Below the pieces are notes generated by a model that ran no database searches, was not told the DNA's origin, and saw only the letters and a list, made by a program, of their open reading frames with translations. Source: Sphaerisporangium album (GTDB lineage Bacteria; Actinomycetota; Actinomycetes; Streptosporangiales; Streptosporangiaceae). Taken from it: a DNA stretch of 64,000 nt. A program made the translations under genes and the position numbers. Below, piece by piece: positions 8,886 through 17,504 of this stretch (position 1 is its first letter; each line of letters opens with the position of its first letter). The DNA is taken from the NCBI RefSeq assembly GCF_003323745.1, contig NZ_QOIL01000026.1, positions 1 to 64,000 on the forward strand. The letters are read 5' to 3'.

Positions 8886-9265
8886 GTCGGGGTGCCGTCG
8901 CGGAGCAGGATGAACCAGATGGTCTTGCCGGTGGGGTAGGGCCACACCCCCCAACTGGCCGCCAGGGCGCGCACGATGGCCAGGCCGCGCCCGCCGGTGT
9001 CCTCCAGGTGGGGGTCGCGCGCGGCCAGCGGGGTGGTGCTGTGGTCGGTGATGGCGCCGATGAGGGCGGGTCCGGCGTCGTGCAGGGCCATGACCACAGG
9101 CGCGGCTCCGTGGACCAGGGCGTTCGTGACCAGCTCCGAGATGACGAGCTCGGCGTCGTCGACCAGGTGGGGCAGGCCCCAGTCGGTCAAGGTCTTGCGC
9201 ACCATGGCCCGGGCCTCTCCCACCACGGCGCGGTCGGCGGGCAGGGCCCAGGAAGTTGCGTTCAT
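8882..9265 (-). CDS. Anti-sigma-type ATP-binding protein (HATPase_c_2)
   Basis: A 127-residue stand-alone GHKL ATPase domain of the RsbW/SpoIIAB serine-kinase type. The N box is visible in ELVTNALVHG (about 45-54), the G1 region in ITDHS, and the G2 region in TGGRGLAIV (about 89-97); the C-terminal PTGKTIWF is typical of the Streptomyces relatives. Such proteins bind and inhibit sigma or anti-sigma-antagonist partners, but in WhiJ/AbaA-type clusters they pair with XRE-DUF5753 regulators. It lies divergently from such a regulator at 9748. ATG 9265 is the natural start. Confidence 0.85.
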   Translation of the reverse strand: MNATSWALPADRAVVGEARAMVRKTLTDWGLPHLVDDAELVISELVTNALVHGAAPVVMALHDAGPALIGAITDHSTTPLAARDPHLEDTGGRGLAIVRALAASWGVWPYPTGKTIWFILLRDGTPT

Positions 9266-9377
9266 GTCGTCTCCGAGAGCGGTCCCCAGGGCCAGGCCGT
9301 GGGGGATGTCGGGGTGCCCGAACAGCGCGCGGAGGGTTCGTCGGCGGTGAGCACCTTCCCGCCGGGAACGAGGGTTG

Positions 9378-9644
9378 TTACGTGCTGGTGCTGGGTTCGG
9401 CGACAGCTACGAGCTCGTCGTGAAAGTTGGAGAGCATGGTTAGCGTTCCGAGGTCGTCGGCGCTCACTGTCACCGCGCAACCTGCATCTCGCTGGGCACA
9501 GCTCAGGCTGTCGGTTCGCGCCGTCCACCATTGGCCTGCTTCTGTGTGCCATGCGCGCTTCCAACCCAGGAATTCTGGGGTTTCGAGAGTCACATGGCCT
9601 CCGTGTGTGGTTGCTTGGGGACTGTCCGTAGCCATAGTGCTCAT
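9378..9644 (-). CDS. Small protein between anti-sigma ATPase and XRE regulator
   Basis: An 88-residue Trp-rich protein (LGWKRAWHTEAGQWWTARTD around 25-45) of unknown function, as commonly found beside XRE-DUF5753 regulators. ATG 9644 lies inside a perfect 14-bp tandem repeat (9642-9669), so the message may be nearly leaderless and the repeat may be the operator; ATG 9635 is an alternative. The gene is divergent from the regulator at 9748 and upstream of the anti-sigma ATPase gene. Confidence 0.5.
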   Translation of the reverse strand: MSTMATDSPQATTHGGHVTLETPEFLGWKRAWHTEAGQWWTARTDSLSCAQRDAGCAVTVSADDLGTLTMLSNFHDELVAVAEPSTST

Positions 9645-9669
9645 GCAAGTTCTAACATGCAAGTTCTAA
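9642..9669. promoter_or_regulatory. Two perfect tandem copies of CATGCAAGTTCTAA, candidate operator
   Basis: CATGCAAGTTCTAA occurs twice head to tail with no spacer. It covers the start of the small gene 9378-9644 and lies about 80 bases upstream of the XRE regulator. On the minus strand each copy reads TTAGAACTTGCATG, so a TAGAAC -10-like hexamer precedes an ATG. A regulator binding site is an inference from position and repetition. Confidence 0.5.
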
Positions 9670-9747
9670 TTCAAAACGTGCGGCATTCATCCTGGCTTGC
9701 GCAGGCTGACCGGCGGTGAGGCTGTATACGTCGATTGGAGTGATGTG

Positions 9748-10602
9748 ATGACGGACATTGATCACAGTCCGACCGTGCGGCTACGCCGTCTCGGTCTCGA
9801 GCTTCGCCAGCTCCGCAAGGCAGCGAAGATGGACATCCAGGACGCGGCCGACGTTCTGGAGTGCTCCACGTCGAAGATCAGCCGCCTGGAGAATGGGCGC
9901 ACTCAGCGGCCGGATGTGCATCACGTCCGAAAGCTCTGTGAGGCGTACGGCGTGAGCAGTGAGACGCGTATCAACGAACTGGTGGCCCTTGCCCGCGAGG
10001 CCAAACAACGCGGATGGTGGTCATCCTTCAGCGACATCCTGTCGGGCGAGTACGTGGGCCTGGAAGCCGCGGCGTCGTCCCTCAGGAACTGGGAGACATC
10101 CATCATCCCGGGCTTGCTCCAGACGCCCGCGTATGCGGCGGAGGTGATCCGCGCCGCCGGAGTACGCGAACTGCGCGAACTCGAGCGCCGCGTGGCCGTG
10201 CGCATGGAGCGACAGCAACTGCTACTTCGGGAGAAGAATCCTCCGCAGTTCTGGGCCGTGATCGACGAGGCAGCGTTACTACGCCCCGTGGGCAGCAGCG
10301 AGGTACGCGAGGAGCAGCTACGAAAATTGGTGGACACCAGCCCCCTGCAGCATGTGAAGCTGCAAGTGCTGCCCTTTTCCGCCGGTCCTCACGCCGGGCT
10401 GGGCGGGCCTTTCGTGATCCTGGATTTCCCGCATGCCATGGACCGCAGCGTGGTCTACATCGAGACCCCGACAGACGGTATCTACCTGGAGGAGGCGGAG
10501 CAACTCAAAAGCTATAACCTGTTGTTCCAGCACGTATGCGCTTCGGCGCTAAGCGTGGACGCGTCGATCGCGTATCTGTCCGATTTGATCGACAAGCTGT
10601 GA
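9748..10602 (+). CDS. XRE family regulator with DUF5753 domain (WhiJ-like)
   Basis: A 284-residue regulator. Residues about 15-70 form an XRE helix-turn-helix (LRQLRKAAKMDIQDAADVLE, then STSKISRLENG), and residues about 95-275 form the DUF5753 domain (GLEAAASSLRNWE, IPGLLQTPAYA, PFVILDFP). This architecture is that of Streptomyces WhiJ and relatives, which repress development or antibiotic genes together with DUF397 proteins. ATG 9748 has GGAG seven bases upstream; an in-frame upstream start at 9697 is unlikely. The DUF397 gene follows after seven bases. Probably controls its own divergent region (9645-9747). Confidence 0.9.
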   Translation: MTDIDHSPTVRLRRLGLELRQLRKAAKMDIQDAADVLECSTSKISRLENGRTQRPDVHHVRKLCEAYGVSSETRINELVALAREAKQRGWWSSFSDILSGEYVGLEAAASSLRNWETSIIPGLLQTPAYAAEVIRAAGVRELRELERRVAVRMERQQLLLREKNPPQFWAVIDEAALLRPVGSSEVREEQLRKLVDTSPLQHVKLQVLPFSAGPHAGLGGPFVILDFPHAMDRSVVYIETPTDGIYLEEAEQLKSYNLLFQHVCASALSVDASIAYLSDLIDKL

Positions 10603-10609
10603 GGCATCA

Positions 10610-10816
10610 ATGGATCTATCGACCATGGATCTGTCCGGCGCCCAATGGCGCAAGAGCACGCGCAGCCAGGGCACCAGCAACAACTGCGTCGAGGTGGCGT
10701 GGTCGGCGGCCGGTGTAGCCGTGCGCGACAGCAAGAACCTTGGCCCCGCCCTGGGCTTCACCCAGGCCGGCTGGGCCGCATTCATCGGCGGCATCAAGGC
10801 CGGCGAAGTCCAGTAA
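10610..10816 (+). CDS. DUF397 domain protein, partner of the XRE regulator
   Basis: A 68-residue protein that is almost entirely a DUF397 domain: WRKSTRSQGTSNNCVEVAW, then VAVRDSKNLGP, then WAAFIGGIKAGE. DUF397 proteins are encoded next to XRE-DUF5753 regulators and are thought to bind and antagonise them, as in WhiJ-type systems. ATG 10610 has GAGG five bases upstream; an alternative ATG at 10625 begins with a near-duplicate of the first codons. A strong hairpin follows the stop. Confidence 0.9.
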   Translation: MDLSTMDLSGAQWRKSTRSQGTSNNCVEVAWSAAGVAVRDSKNLGPALGFTQAGWAAFIGGIKAGEVQ

Positions 10817-10827
10817 CCGGTAACGAC

Positions 10828-10863
10828 AAGGCCCCCGGCGCATAACACTCGCCGAGGGGCCTT
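10828..10863 (+). terminator. Hairpin terminator after the DUF397 gene
   Basis: AAGGCCCCCGGCG pairs with CGCCGAGGGGCCTT across a nine-base loop, with one unpaired base. It lies 12 bases after the DUF397 stop. There is no long T-run, as is usual in high-GC actinomycetes. Confidence 0.7.
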
Positions 10864-11269
10864 GCTGTATCTGTCCGGTTCCAGCATAGCCCGGAAACAT
10901 ATTTTGCGGCCAACCCGCAGAGGTTCACCGGGAGGCCGTCGCTGCCCAGGCTCCCCACCGAGGCATGGATCAACGAGCCCAGCGACGACCCCTTGACCAG
11001 CAGCTCAGACGAGGAGACGCCGCCTAACGCCTCAGCAGCACCATGTCCCACTTGACTTGACACTTACCGGCCCAGCCCAGGAAGGTCACCTATGTTTTCT
11101 AGGCCACCTGTCAAGCATGTGGTGGGACAAACCGCCAAGCATCTCGTGGGACTCGACAACGCCGCTCGGACGCTGTCGTGTCCCGGGACATGCTTGACAT
11201 GTGGGTCCATACGTTGGTCCCAAGACCGGTTGTGGGTGAGGACCGGCGGGGTTCACCTGTGGTGAACGC
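10864..11269. other. Intergenic region next to the restriction enzyme gene
   Basis: No supported gene. The stretch 10895-11060 may be an old gene tail but shows no clear frame preference. The inverted-repeat element at 11109-11199 lies in its second half. It marks the boundary between the WhiJ-like cluster and the restriction-modification gene. Confidence 0.4.
11109..11199. repeat. 91-bp element with IS481-end-like inverted repeats
   Basis: TGTCAAGCATGTGGTGGGACA at the left faces TGTCCCGGGACATGCTTGACA at the right in inverted orientation (about 17 of 21 positions match). A second internal copy of the left end (GCCAAGCATCTCGTGGGAC) starts at 11134, and the right end contains the perfect palindrome TGTCCCGGGACA. 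These ends look like those of actinobacterial IS481-family elements, but no transposase lies between them. It could be a solo remnant, a MITE-like element or a protein binding site; the first is my preferred reading. Confidence 0.45.
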
Positions 11270-14200
11270 CTACTCCAGGATCTCCAGCGGTGGAAGCTGG
11301 TCCACGATCTTCATCGTCTCTAGGCTAACTGTCACGACCCGCTTGAGGAGGTCGATGATGTACCGCGGATCGTCGGACCACTCGTTGGGGTCGTTAGTGA
11401 TACCGGATGCCTGGTCAACCTTGACCTGATATCGGTCGATGATCCACTCGATCGCGGACCGGGCGCCGAGTTGGTAGCGGTACGCCTCTTCGGGGATGTT
11501 GGTGAGGGTGACCCGGTTGTTGTAAATGATGGTTGAGCGGTCCGACTCCCCCTTCACCTTGGGGATCTTCATCTTCCCGATGCGGTACAGCTCGCGGGGC
11601 GAGGTACCGGTCGCGTTGCCGGAGACCTTCTCCACGATGCCTTTGTACGGCTCGGCCTGCTCGTAGCGGATGTGCAGGTCGGAGAGCTTCCGACCAGCCT
11701 CGGCGTAGCCCCGGAAGTCGCCCACCTTGGGGATACGGGGAAGGGACTTCTTGAGGTCCGCGGCGAAGCGGTCACGGTAGTCAGGAGAGTGGAGCAGTCC
11801 GTACGTGTAGTAGAAGATTTCGTCCTTCATGATGGCGGAGTCGGCGTAGGTCTTGCGGTAGTCGGCGAGTGCGGCATCGGTGATGTTGTCGACGCGCTCG
11901 TAACCGCCCTCCTTCTCAGAGGCGGCGAAGAGATCGTCGCCCTTGCCGAGCTCACGGTAGGTGTAGCGCGGAAAGAACTGGCCGTTACTGGAACCCCAGT
12001 ACGCCAGATCGGGGAGATGGTCGACAGCATGGGCTGAGAAAGGTTTGTCTGAACCCATACCTGTGATGTAAAAACCGAAGTTCTCCGACTCCGGCGTCGG
12101 GAACATCTGCGGCAGCTTCCCCGGTCTATGGTTGAGGTCCCGATCGAAGTAAATCGCCTGTCGGTTAAAGGGCCGATACGCACTGTTGACCACACGATCC
12201 GCGTCGTACGTGATCTTCTTACCCTGCGTCAGCTTGGAGACCAAGCTGGACGACCAGCTGATCCGCTGGGGATCGCGGTCGATGTACACCTCGGCGTCGG
12301 TGGCCTTGGGGCTGACGACGCCTGCTGCCTTGCAGTGCTCATTGAAGCCACTGACCTGCTCGTCATAGACGCGGATCATCGACCCGACATTCTCCCTGAG
12401 TCGCTGCTTGGAGTAGCTGTAGACCCAGGCATCCCGGTTGGTCTGGAGCCCGGGGGAATAGACCTCAAAGACGGCAGCATTCTGGCCCTTGGCTGTCTTG
12501 TCTCCGAGAGCACGGAACCCTGTGAACCGCCCGTCCCGCTGGTTAATCCAGTCCCCGTCTTCGTTCGGCGTGATCTGCTGCCAGTCCACTATGTCTAGGC
12601 CCTGCGAGCCGATGATACGAAGCTTGTCTTCGCGGCTGAGGTAGTCGCCGATGTCCCGGTAGTGCAGCGCGCACCCGGTGCCGGTACCGGAGTCCTTGCC
12701 ACCCTTGACGAGGATCAGGATGGCGACGGTGTTCCGGCTGCCGGAGCCGAAGATCTTTCCGCCCTCCTTGCGGGACTGCTCACCGGCCGTTCGCTGGTTG
12801 CCTCGCAGGTTGTAGCAGTAGATCGCGTCGAACTCGTTGACCAGGGACTTGCGTAGTCCGTCCGCGGTGTTGCCGTCGATGTAGCCGCCGTTGGAGACAT
12901 ACGCGATGACGCCCTCGTCCTTGATCCGGTCGGAGGCCCAGCGGATGGCCCGGATGTAGGAGTCGTACAGAGAGTTTTTGTTCGTGGCCGTGGAAAGCGC
13001 CGCGTATGTGTTCTTGATCCGTTCGTCCAGCACCTCGTACTTGAGGTTCTGGTTGTCGTCGTTCTGGCTGTCCTGTCCCACCGAGTACGGCGGGTTGCCG
13101 ACGACTACGGTGATGTCCTGCGTCCGTTGCTTCTTTGCGCGTTCGCTGTTGCCCTCCAAGACCTCCATCCCGTCGAGCTTGGCAACGCCGTCGGCGCCCT
13201 CGGCGAGTTGGAAGGTGTCGGTGAGGACGATGCCTTCGAAGGGCTGGTACTCGCCATCGGCGAGGTCGTGGAAGGCGGCCTCAATGTTGATGGCGGCGAT
13301 GTAGTACGCGAGGAGCACGATCTCGTTGGCGTGCAGCTCGCTCGCGTATTTGCGCTGCAGGTCCTTCGGCTTGATCAGGCCGGACTGAATCAGGCGTACC
13401 GGGAAGGTGCCGGTGCCGACGAAGGGGTCGATGATCTGAACGCCCTGGTCGGACAGGGAGCGCCCGAAGTGTTTGGCGAGGGCCTGTTCGGTGGAGCGGA
13501 TGATGAAGTCGACGACCTCGACGGGCGTGTAGACGATGCCGAGCGCGTCGGCGGTCTTTGGCAGGGCGGTCTTGAAGAACTTGTCGTACAGCTCGATGAT
13601 GACGCGCTGCCGGCCCTCATGGTTGTCGATGCCCTCGGCGCGTACTCGCACCGAGTCGTAGAAGCCGTCCAGGGTCTTGGTCTCAGCGTCCAGGCCCTGG
13701 TCGTCGAGGATGTCTAGCATTCGCTGCATGGCTTTGGAGACGGGGTTGTGCTCGGCGAAGCCGTAGTCCTTGAACAGGGCGTCGAAGACCGGCTTGGTGA
13801 TGATGTGCTGGGCGAGCATGTCGACGGCCTCGGCTTCGCCGACGCCGGGGTTGATGTTCGAGCGCAGTTCGCCGACGAACTCCTCGAATGCGACTCTCTT
13901 TTCGGGGATCGTCAGGGCGGCCTTGATGCGGGTGACGTGGCGGTTGGCGATCTGGGCAACGTCTTTGGCCCATTTCTCCCAGTAGTGGCGCTCGCCGACC
14001 TTGTCGACGATGCGGGCGTAGATCGCGTTCCGCCAGTCGCCGATGGAGAACAGCGCATCCTGGATGTGCTGGGCGTTCTGGGCTTCCCTGTCCTTGGCGG
14101 CCGCGTCGCTCTCGGCGGTGCCGGAGCCGTCCGCGCCCCCGACCGATTCGTCGTTGGGGCCGATGCTGCCGATGCCGATCTTGTTGTCGGGCTTGTTCTT

Positions 14201-16114
14201 GTTCAGGTCGATCTGGTTGACCGTCGCGTTGAAGCGGTCATCGTGGGCGCGCAGGGCCTGGAGGACCTCCCAGACCGTCTTGAAGCGCTTGTTGTCGGCG
14301 AGCGCCTTCTCCGGTGACATCCCGGCGGGGATGGCGACGGGCAGGATGATGTAGCCGTACTTCTTGCCGGGTGCCAGGCGCATCACGCGGCCGACGGACT
14401 GGACGACGTCGACCACGGAGTTGCGGGGGTGCAGGAAGAGGACGGCGTCCAGGTTCGGGACGTCGACGCCTTCGGACAGGCACCGGACGTTGGACAGGAT
14501 TCGCGCTTTGGCCGGGCCTGGGCCCTGCTTCAGCCAGTCCAGCCTCCTGTTGCGTTCCAGGGCGTTGAACGTGCCGTCGACGTGCTCGACCTCGCACCGA
14601 AGAACGTCATCATCCGCGTCCTCGTAGGCGTCGACGATGTCGTTGAACCGGTCCGCGATCTGCTTTGAATCGTTGATGGAGCGGGCGAAGGCCACGGCGC
14701 GCTTCATCGGCTCCTCGCCCTCGGCAAATCCGGAACCATCGGCGAAGGTCCCGGTCCGTTTGGCCATCGCGTTCCAACAGCCGATGATCTTCGCCGCGTC
14801 ATCGAGGGCCAGTTCGGACCCGCCGCCGGCAAAGCCCTCCTGGAGAGTCTTGGCGACCACGCCCTCGTCGATGGTAAGGATTAGGACCTTGTAGTCAGTG
14901 AGCAGCCCCTGATCCACCGCCTTACCGAAGCCCAGGCGGTGGAACTCCGGCCCGTAGAGGGACTCGTCGTCCATGGACGCGAGCACCGCGGAGCCGTCTT
15001 CCGCCTGGGATTTACTGTTGTCGTCGTACAGGCGCGGGGTGGCGGTCATGTACAGGCGCCTGGCGGACTTCACGTACTGCTGGTCGTGGACCTTGACGAA
15101 GTTCGACTCGCTCTGGCCGGCCAGGGTGACACCGGTGGTGCGGTGGGCCTCGTCGCAGATGACCAGGTCGAACTCGGGGAGGCCCTTGCGCTGGGCCTCG
15201 GCGACCACCGGCAACGACTGGTAGGTGGAGAAAATGACCGTGATCTTTCCGCGGGGGCCCCCGCCGACGATCTGGGTGTACAGCTTGGCGGCGTCGGTCG
15301 TGGCGGGGAAGACGAGGTCGTAGGGAGAGATGTCCTCGTTGTCGCTCCGGCTGCCCGCCTTGGTGTCCGAGCACACGCCGTACGGCCGTAACGGCACCTT
15401 GGCGTCTGTGGTCCATTCCTTCAGCGTCTGGGAGAGCAGGGAGATGGAGGGGACCAGTACGAGAACGCTGCCGCCCGTTGGGACGAGGTCCTCGGCGATG
15501 CGGAGCGCGGTGAGTGTCTTGCCCGTACCGCACGCCATGATGAGCTTGCCCCTGGCGTGAGACAGGAAGCCTTCGCGCACCGCGTTCAGTGCGAGGGTTT
15601 GGTGGGGGCGCAGGTCCTTCTTGTCCTTGCGCTTCATCACCTCGGGGGCGTCGAGGCTGAATTGCGACCAGTCGACGCTCGACTCATCCAGATCCTGCAC
15701 CCGCAGGCGGGTGACGGGGATCTGTTGGCCTCTTAGGGCATCTTCCGCATATTTGCTCCATTTATCTGTTGTGGACACAATCAGGCGTGAAGAGAAGCCA
15801 TTCTTGCCAGATGCGGTGAAGAACGAATCAATGTCGCTTTTCTGGAGGGTGTGGCTGGGGCCGTAGAACTTGCACTGGATGGCCGCCAAGGCGCCCGTCT
15901 CGCGTTCCTGGGCGACGAGATCGATGCCCGTGTCGGGCTTTCCGGCCCGTCCAGGCCAGTCGTTCCAGAGCCAGACCTTGCTGAACCGGCTGGACCATGA
16001 GGGATCCGTACGCAGGTAGGCGGCGATCAGCCGCTCGAACTTATCCCCCTTGTCCCGCCAACTGGTGGAGGAGATATCTAGCTCTTCAAGAACTTTTTTA
16101 ATACTTGTCGCCAA
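11270..16114 (-). CDS. Type ISP restriction-modification enzyme (nuclease-helicase-methylase)
   Basis: A single polypeptide of about 1614 residues resembling LlaBIII-type (ISP) enzymes, which bind DNA, methylate one strand and cut after head-on translocation. In order: an Mrr-like nuclease (D65, Q80-x-K82), a superfamily 2 helicase with Walker A ACGTGKT (about 194-200), DEAH (about 321-324), MTATPR and a C-terminal helicase lobe (QSVGRVMRL), a helical coupler, an N6-adenine methyltransferase with DPFVGTGTF (about 893-901) and NPPY (about 1005-1008), then a C-terminal target-recognition region. TTG 16114 was chosen because the nuclease domain starts there and GGGCGGA lies upstream; a TTG at 16171 lacks a ribosome binding site. 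No separate specificity gene is needed. All motifs look intact. Confidence 0.9.
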   Translation of the reverse strand: MATSIKKVLEELDISSTSWRDKGDKFERLIAAYLRTDPSWSSRFSKVWLWNDWPGRAGKPDTGIDLVAQERETGALAAIQCKFYGPSHTLQKSDIDSFFTASGKNGFSSRLIVSTTDKWSKYAEDALRGQQIPVTRLRVQDLDESSVDWSQFSLDAPEVMKRKDKKDLRPHQTLALNAVREGFLSHARGKLIMACGTGKTLTALRIAEDLVPTGGSVLVLVPSISLLSQTLKEWTTDAKVPLRPYGVCSDTKAGSRSDNEDISPYDLVFPATTDAAKLYTQIVGGGPRGKITVIFSTYQSLPVVAEAQRKGLPEFDLVICDEAHRTTGVTLAGQSESNFVKVHDQQYVKSARRLYMTATPRLYDDNSKSQAEDGSAVLASMDDESLYGPEFHRLGFGKAVDQGLLTDYKVLILTIDEGVVAKTLQEGFAGGGSELALDDAAKIIGCWNAMAKRTGTFADGSGFAEGEEPMKRAVAFARSINDSKQIADRFNDIVDAYEDADDDVLRCEVEHVDGTFNALERNRRLDWLKQGPGPAKARILSNVRCLSEGVDVPNLDAVLFLHPRNSVVDVVQSVGRVMRLAPGKKYGYIILPVAIPAGMSPEKALADNKRFKTVWEVLQALRAHDDRFNATVNQIDLNKNKPDNKIGIGSIGPNDESVGGADGSGTAESDAAAKDREAQNAQHIQDALFSIGDWRNAIYARIVDKVGERHYWEKWAKDVAQIANRHVTRIKAALTIPEKRVAFEEFVGELRSNINPGVGEAEAVDMLAQHIITKPVFDALFKDYGFAEHNPVSKAMQRMLDILDDQGLDAETKTLDGFYDSVRVRAEGIDNHEGRQRVIIELYDKFFKTALPKTADALGIVYTPVEVVDFIIRSTEQALAKHFGRSLSDQGVQIIDPFVGTGTFPVRLIQSGLIKPKDLQRKYASELHANEIVLLAYYIAAINIEAAFHDLADGEYQPFEGIVLTDTFQLAEGADGVAKLDGMEVLEGNSERAKKQRTQDITVVVGNPPYSVGQDSQNDDNQNLKYEVLDERIKNTYAALSTATNKNSLYDSYIRAIRWASDRIKDEGVIAYVSNGGYIDGNTADGLRKSLVNEFDAIYCYNLRGNQRTAGEQSRKEGGKIFGSGSRNTVAILILVKGGKDSGTGTGCALHYRDIGDYLSREDKLRIIGSQGLDIVDWQQITPNEDGDWINQRDGRFTGFRALGDKTAKGQNAAVFEVYSPGLQTNRDAWVYSYSKQRLRENVGSMIRVYDEQVSGFNEHCKAAGVVSPKATDAEVYIDRDPQRISWSSSLVSKLTQGKKITYDADRVVNSAYRPFNRQAIYFDRDLNHRPGKLPQMFPTPESENFGFYITGMGSDKPFSAHAVDHLPDLAYWGSSNGQFFPRYTYRELGKGDDLFAASEKEGGYERVDNITDAALADYRKTYADSAIMKDEIFYYTYGLLHSPDYRDRFAADLKKSLPRIPKVGDFRGYAEAGRKLSDLHIRYEQAEPYKGIVEKVSGNATGTSPRELYRIGKMKIPKVKGESDRSTIIYNNRVTLTNIPEEAYRYQLGARSAIEWIIDRYQVKVDQASGITNDPNEWSDDPRYIIDLLKRVVTVSLETMKIVDQLPPLEILE

Positions 16115-16308
16115 CGTCCGATTCCGCCCTTGCGCGCCCGATCTTTGTTGGAGAAGGACGCCATGAGGCAAGCGGAGGTTTGCGGAAATGCCTGTCCTCT
16201 TGTGGACAAGTCAGATCATTGACAAACAAGCGGAACTTGATCATGGATACACGAAAACGGTATATACACCACAGACGGACAGAGAAGGGATGTTTGAGCA
16301 TAGGCGCT

Positions 16309-16437
16309 GTCAACCGAACCGCTCGGAGAACCGCAGCCAGCCACGGTGTAGACGTCATGCTTGGGGTCTACGCCAAGTGCATCGACTGCCAACGCGAGGT
16401 GGCCAACCAGCGGATCACGCAAGCGCTTGGCGAATGA
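16309..16437 (+). pseudogene. C-terminal relic of a tyrosine integrase
   Basis: About 42 codons (VNRTARRTAASHGVDVML, then GVYAKCIDCQREVANQRI, then a short tail) match from memory the extreme C terminus of actinobacterial tyrosine recombinases, where the catalytic Tyr lies in V-Y-A-K-C. The frame continues upstream to 16105 without integrase-like sequence, so the rest of the gene is lost. It lies 520 bases from tRNA-Arg and next to the restriction gene, consistent with an element once integrated at that tRNA. Confidence 0.55.
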
Positions 16438-16488
16438 GAAAGCGAAGCGCTATTGCTTGTGATCTCCTCAGCTCGTACGCTCCGGCAC

Positions 16489-16713
16489 ATGTCGATCACT
16501 CACCAGTACGCCTACGCCTCTCTCTCGCGTCCCCTCGACGGTGAGTGCGTCTGGTACCGCTCGAACGATGAGGCGTATGACCTCATCCGAACTGGGAGCA
16601 ACGGGAAGTTCCAGTACCACGTCTTCGACGCCCGTAATGGTCAACACCTTCAAGCTCTCAGTTCATGGCAGGACGGGTGGGACTGGATCAAGGCTCACGT
16701 TGAGGGGGAGTAG
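16489..16713 (+). CDS. Small hypothetical protein
   Basis: A 74-residue aromatic-rich frame (WYRSNDEAYDLIR in the middle and SSWQDGWDWIKAHVEGE at the end). The protein-like composition supports a real gene, but there is no strong ribosome binding site and no family I recognise. A start at 16453 would add 12 residues. It stands between the integrase relic and tRNA-Arg. Confidence 0.4.
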   Translation: MSITHQYAYASLSRPLDGECVWYRSNDEAYDLIRTGSNGKFQYHVFDARNGQHLQALSSWQDGWDWIKAHVEGE

Positions 16714-16917
16714 GACAACGACACAGTCAGGGGTCCCGGTTCAGGCCCGGACCCTTCGGCGTACTCCGGAGGGCTCGGAATCGTTCCGGAAGCCGGCGGA
16801 ATCCGCGTCGCGACCTGCGGAAACGTGGACAAGATCATTCCGAATATATTCCGGGAGTGGCCGCATCGGGCTGCGTTCGGTGGCCTTCGGCTGCATCCTC
16901 GGCGAGAGCCCGATCAA

Positions 16918-16950
16918 GGAAAAGCCCAGCTCAGAGCGCATCTGAGCTGG
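16918..16950 (-). terminator. Rho-independent terminator of tRNA-Arg
   Basis: On the minus strand a perfect 10-bp stem (CCAGCTCAGA with TCTGAGCTGG, five-base loop) lies ten bases after the tRNA 3' end and is followed by GGCTTTTCCTT. Stem plus T-rich tail is a classic intrinsic terminator. Confidence 0.8.
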
Positions 16951-16959
16951 TCTGGGGAG

Positions 16960-17033
16960 CGCGCCCTGCAGGATTCGAACCTGCGACCGTCGGATTAGAA
17001 GTCCGGTGCTCTGTCCAGCTGAGCTAAGGGCGC
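16960..17033 (-). tRNA. tRNA-Arg (anticodon UCU)
   Basis: A 74-nt cloverleaf on the minus strand: acceptor GCGCCCT with AGGGCGC, D-arm TAGCTCAGCTGGACAGAGCA, anticodon loop CTTCTAA (anticodon TCT, reading AGA), and T-arm GGTTCGAATCC. The 3' CCA is not encoded. The 3' end faces the integrase relic and the restriction gene, the usual orientation for a tRNA used as an integration site. Confidence 0.95.
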
Positions 17034-17504
17034 TCTCGGATAATTGTGCATGATCCTGGGGGTGTCCGCGTACCGGTCGGGCGGTGCGTCCGCTGGTCAT
17101 GTGCGGTCACATCGGAGTTTAGGGCCTGTGGGGCGGCTGGCGGAGCCGAGGGTGTCGAGTGGCTGGTCGGTCGGGGGCTGCGGCGGTGGCGTGGTGAAGG
17201 GTGAGCAAGAGCGCGGACCAGGGTGGCGAGGGTGAGGGGTACTGCGGGGTAGCCGGGACCTGGGCCGGGACGTGGTGACGAGCAGGGCCTGTGCGTGCGT
17301 CGCTTGAGAACATCCACAGAGTCGGAACGTAGGAGCTCAGCGCGGGCCAGGCACAGGCGATGGGAGCTGGAGTACCTGCCTGGCTGGGGTCGCGCCGTTG
17401 ACGAACCTTGATCAGATTGCCCGCGGACCTTCTGATCTTTCGCAGCGGCCTGGACATGCTGAAGGTGTGTGGCCGGCGACGCTCCCGGCCGAGCCGCGGA
17501 CGTC
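17034..17504. other. Intergenic region between tRNA-Arg and the secreted protein pair
   Basis: No gene, RNA or clear repeat is visible in these 470 bases. Open frames on both strands look like GC-driven noise (Pro/Arg/Ser-rich, no ribosome binding site). The left part probably holds the tRNA promoter. Confidence 0.4.

Noticed and set aside
16468-16653. Minus-strand 61-codon frame opposite the small gene at 16489
   Set aside because: No ribosome binding site and weaker protein-like composition than the plus-strand frame.
16115-17033. Attachment-site repeat of the tRNA-Arg 3' end
   Set aside because: I looked for a second copy of the tRNA 3' segment at the left side of the restriction gene and around 7.7, 9.7 and 11 kb and saw none, so island borders are not claimed.
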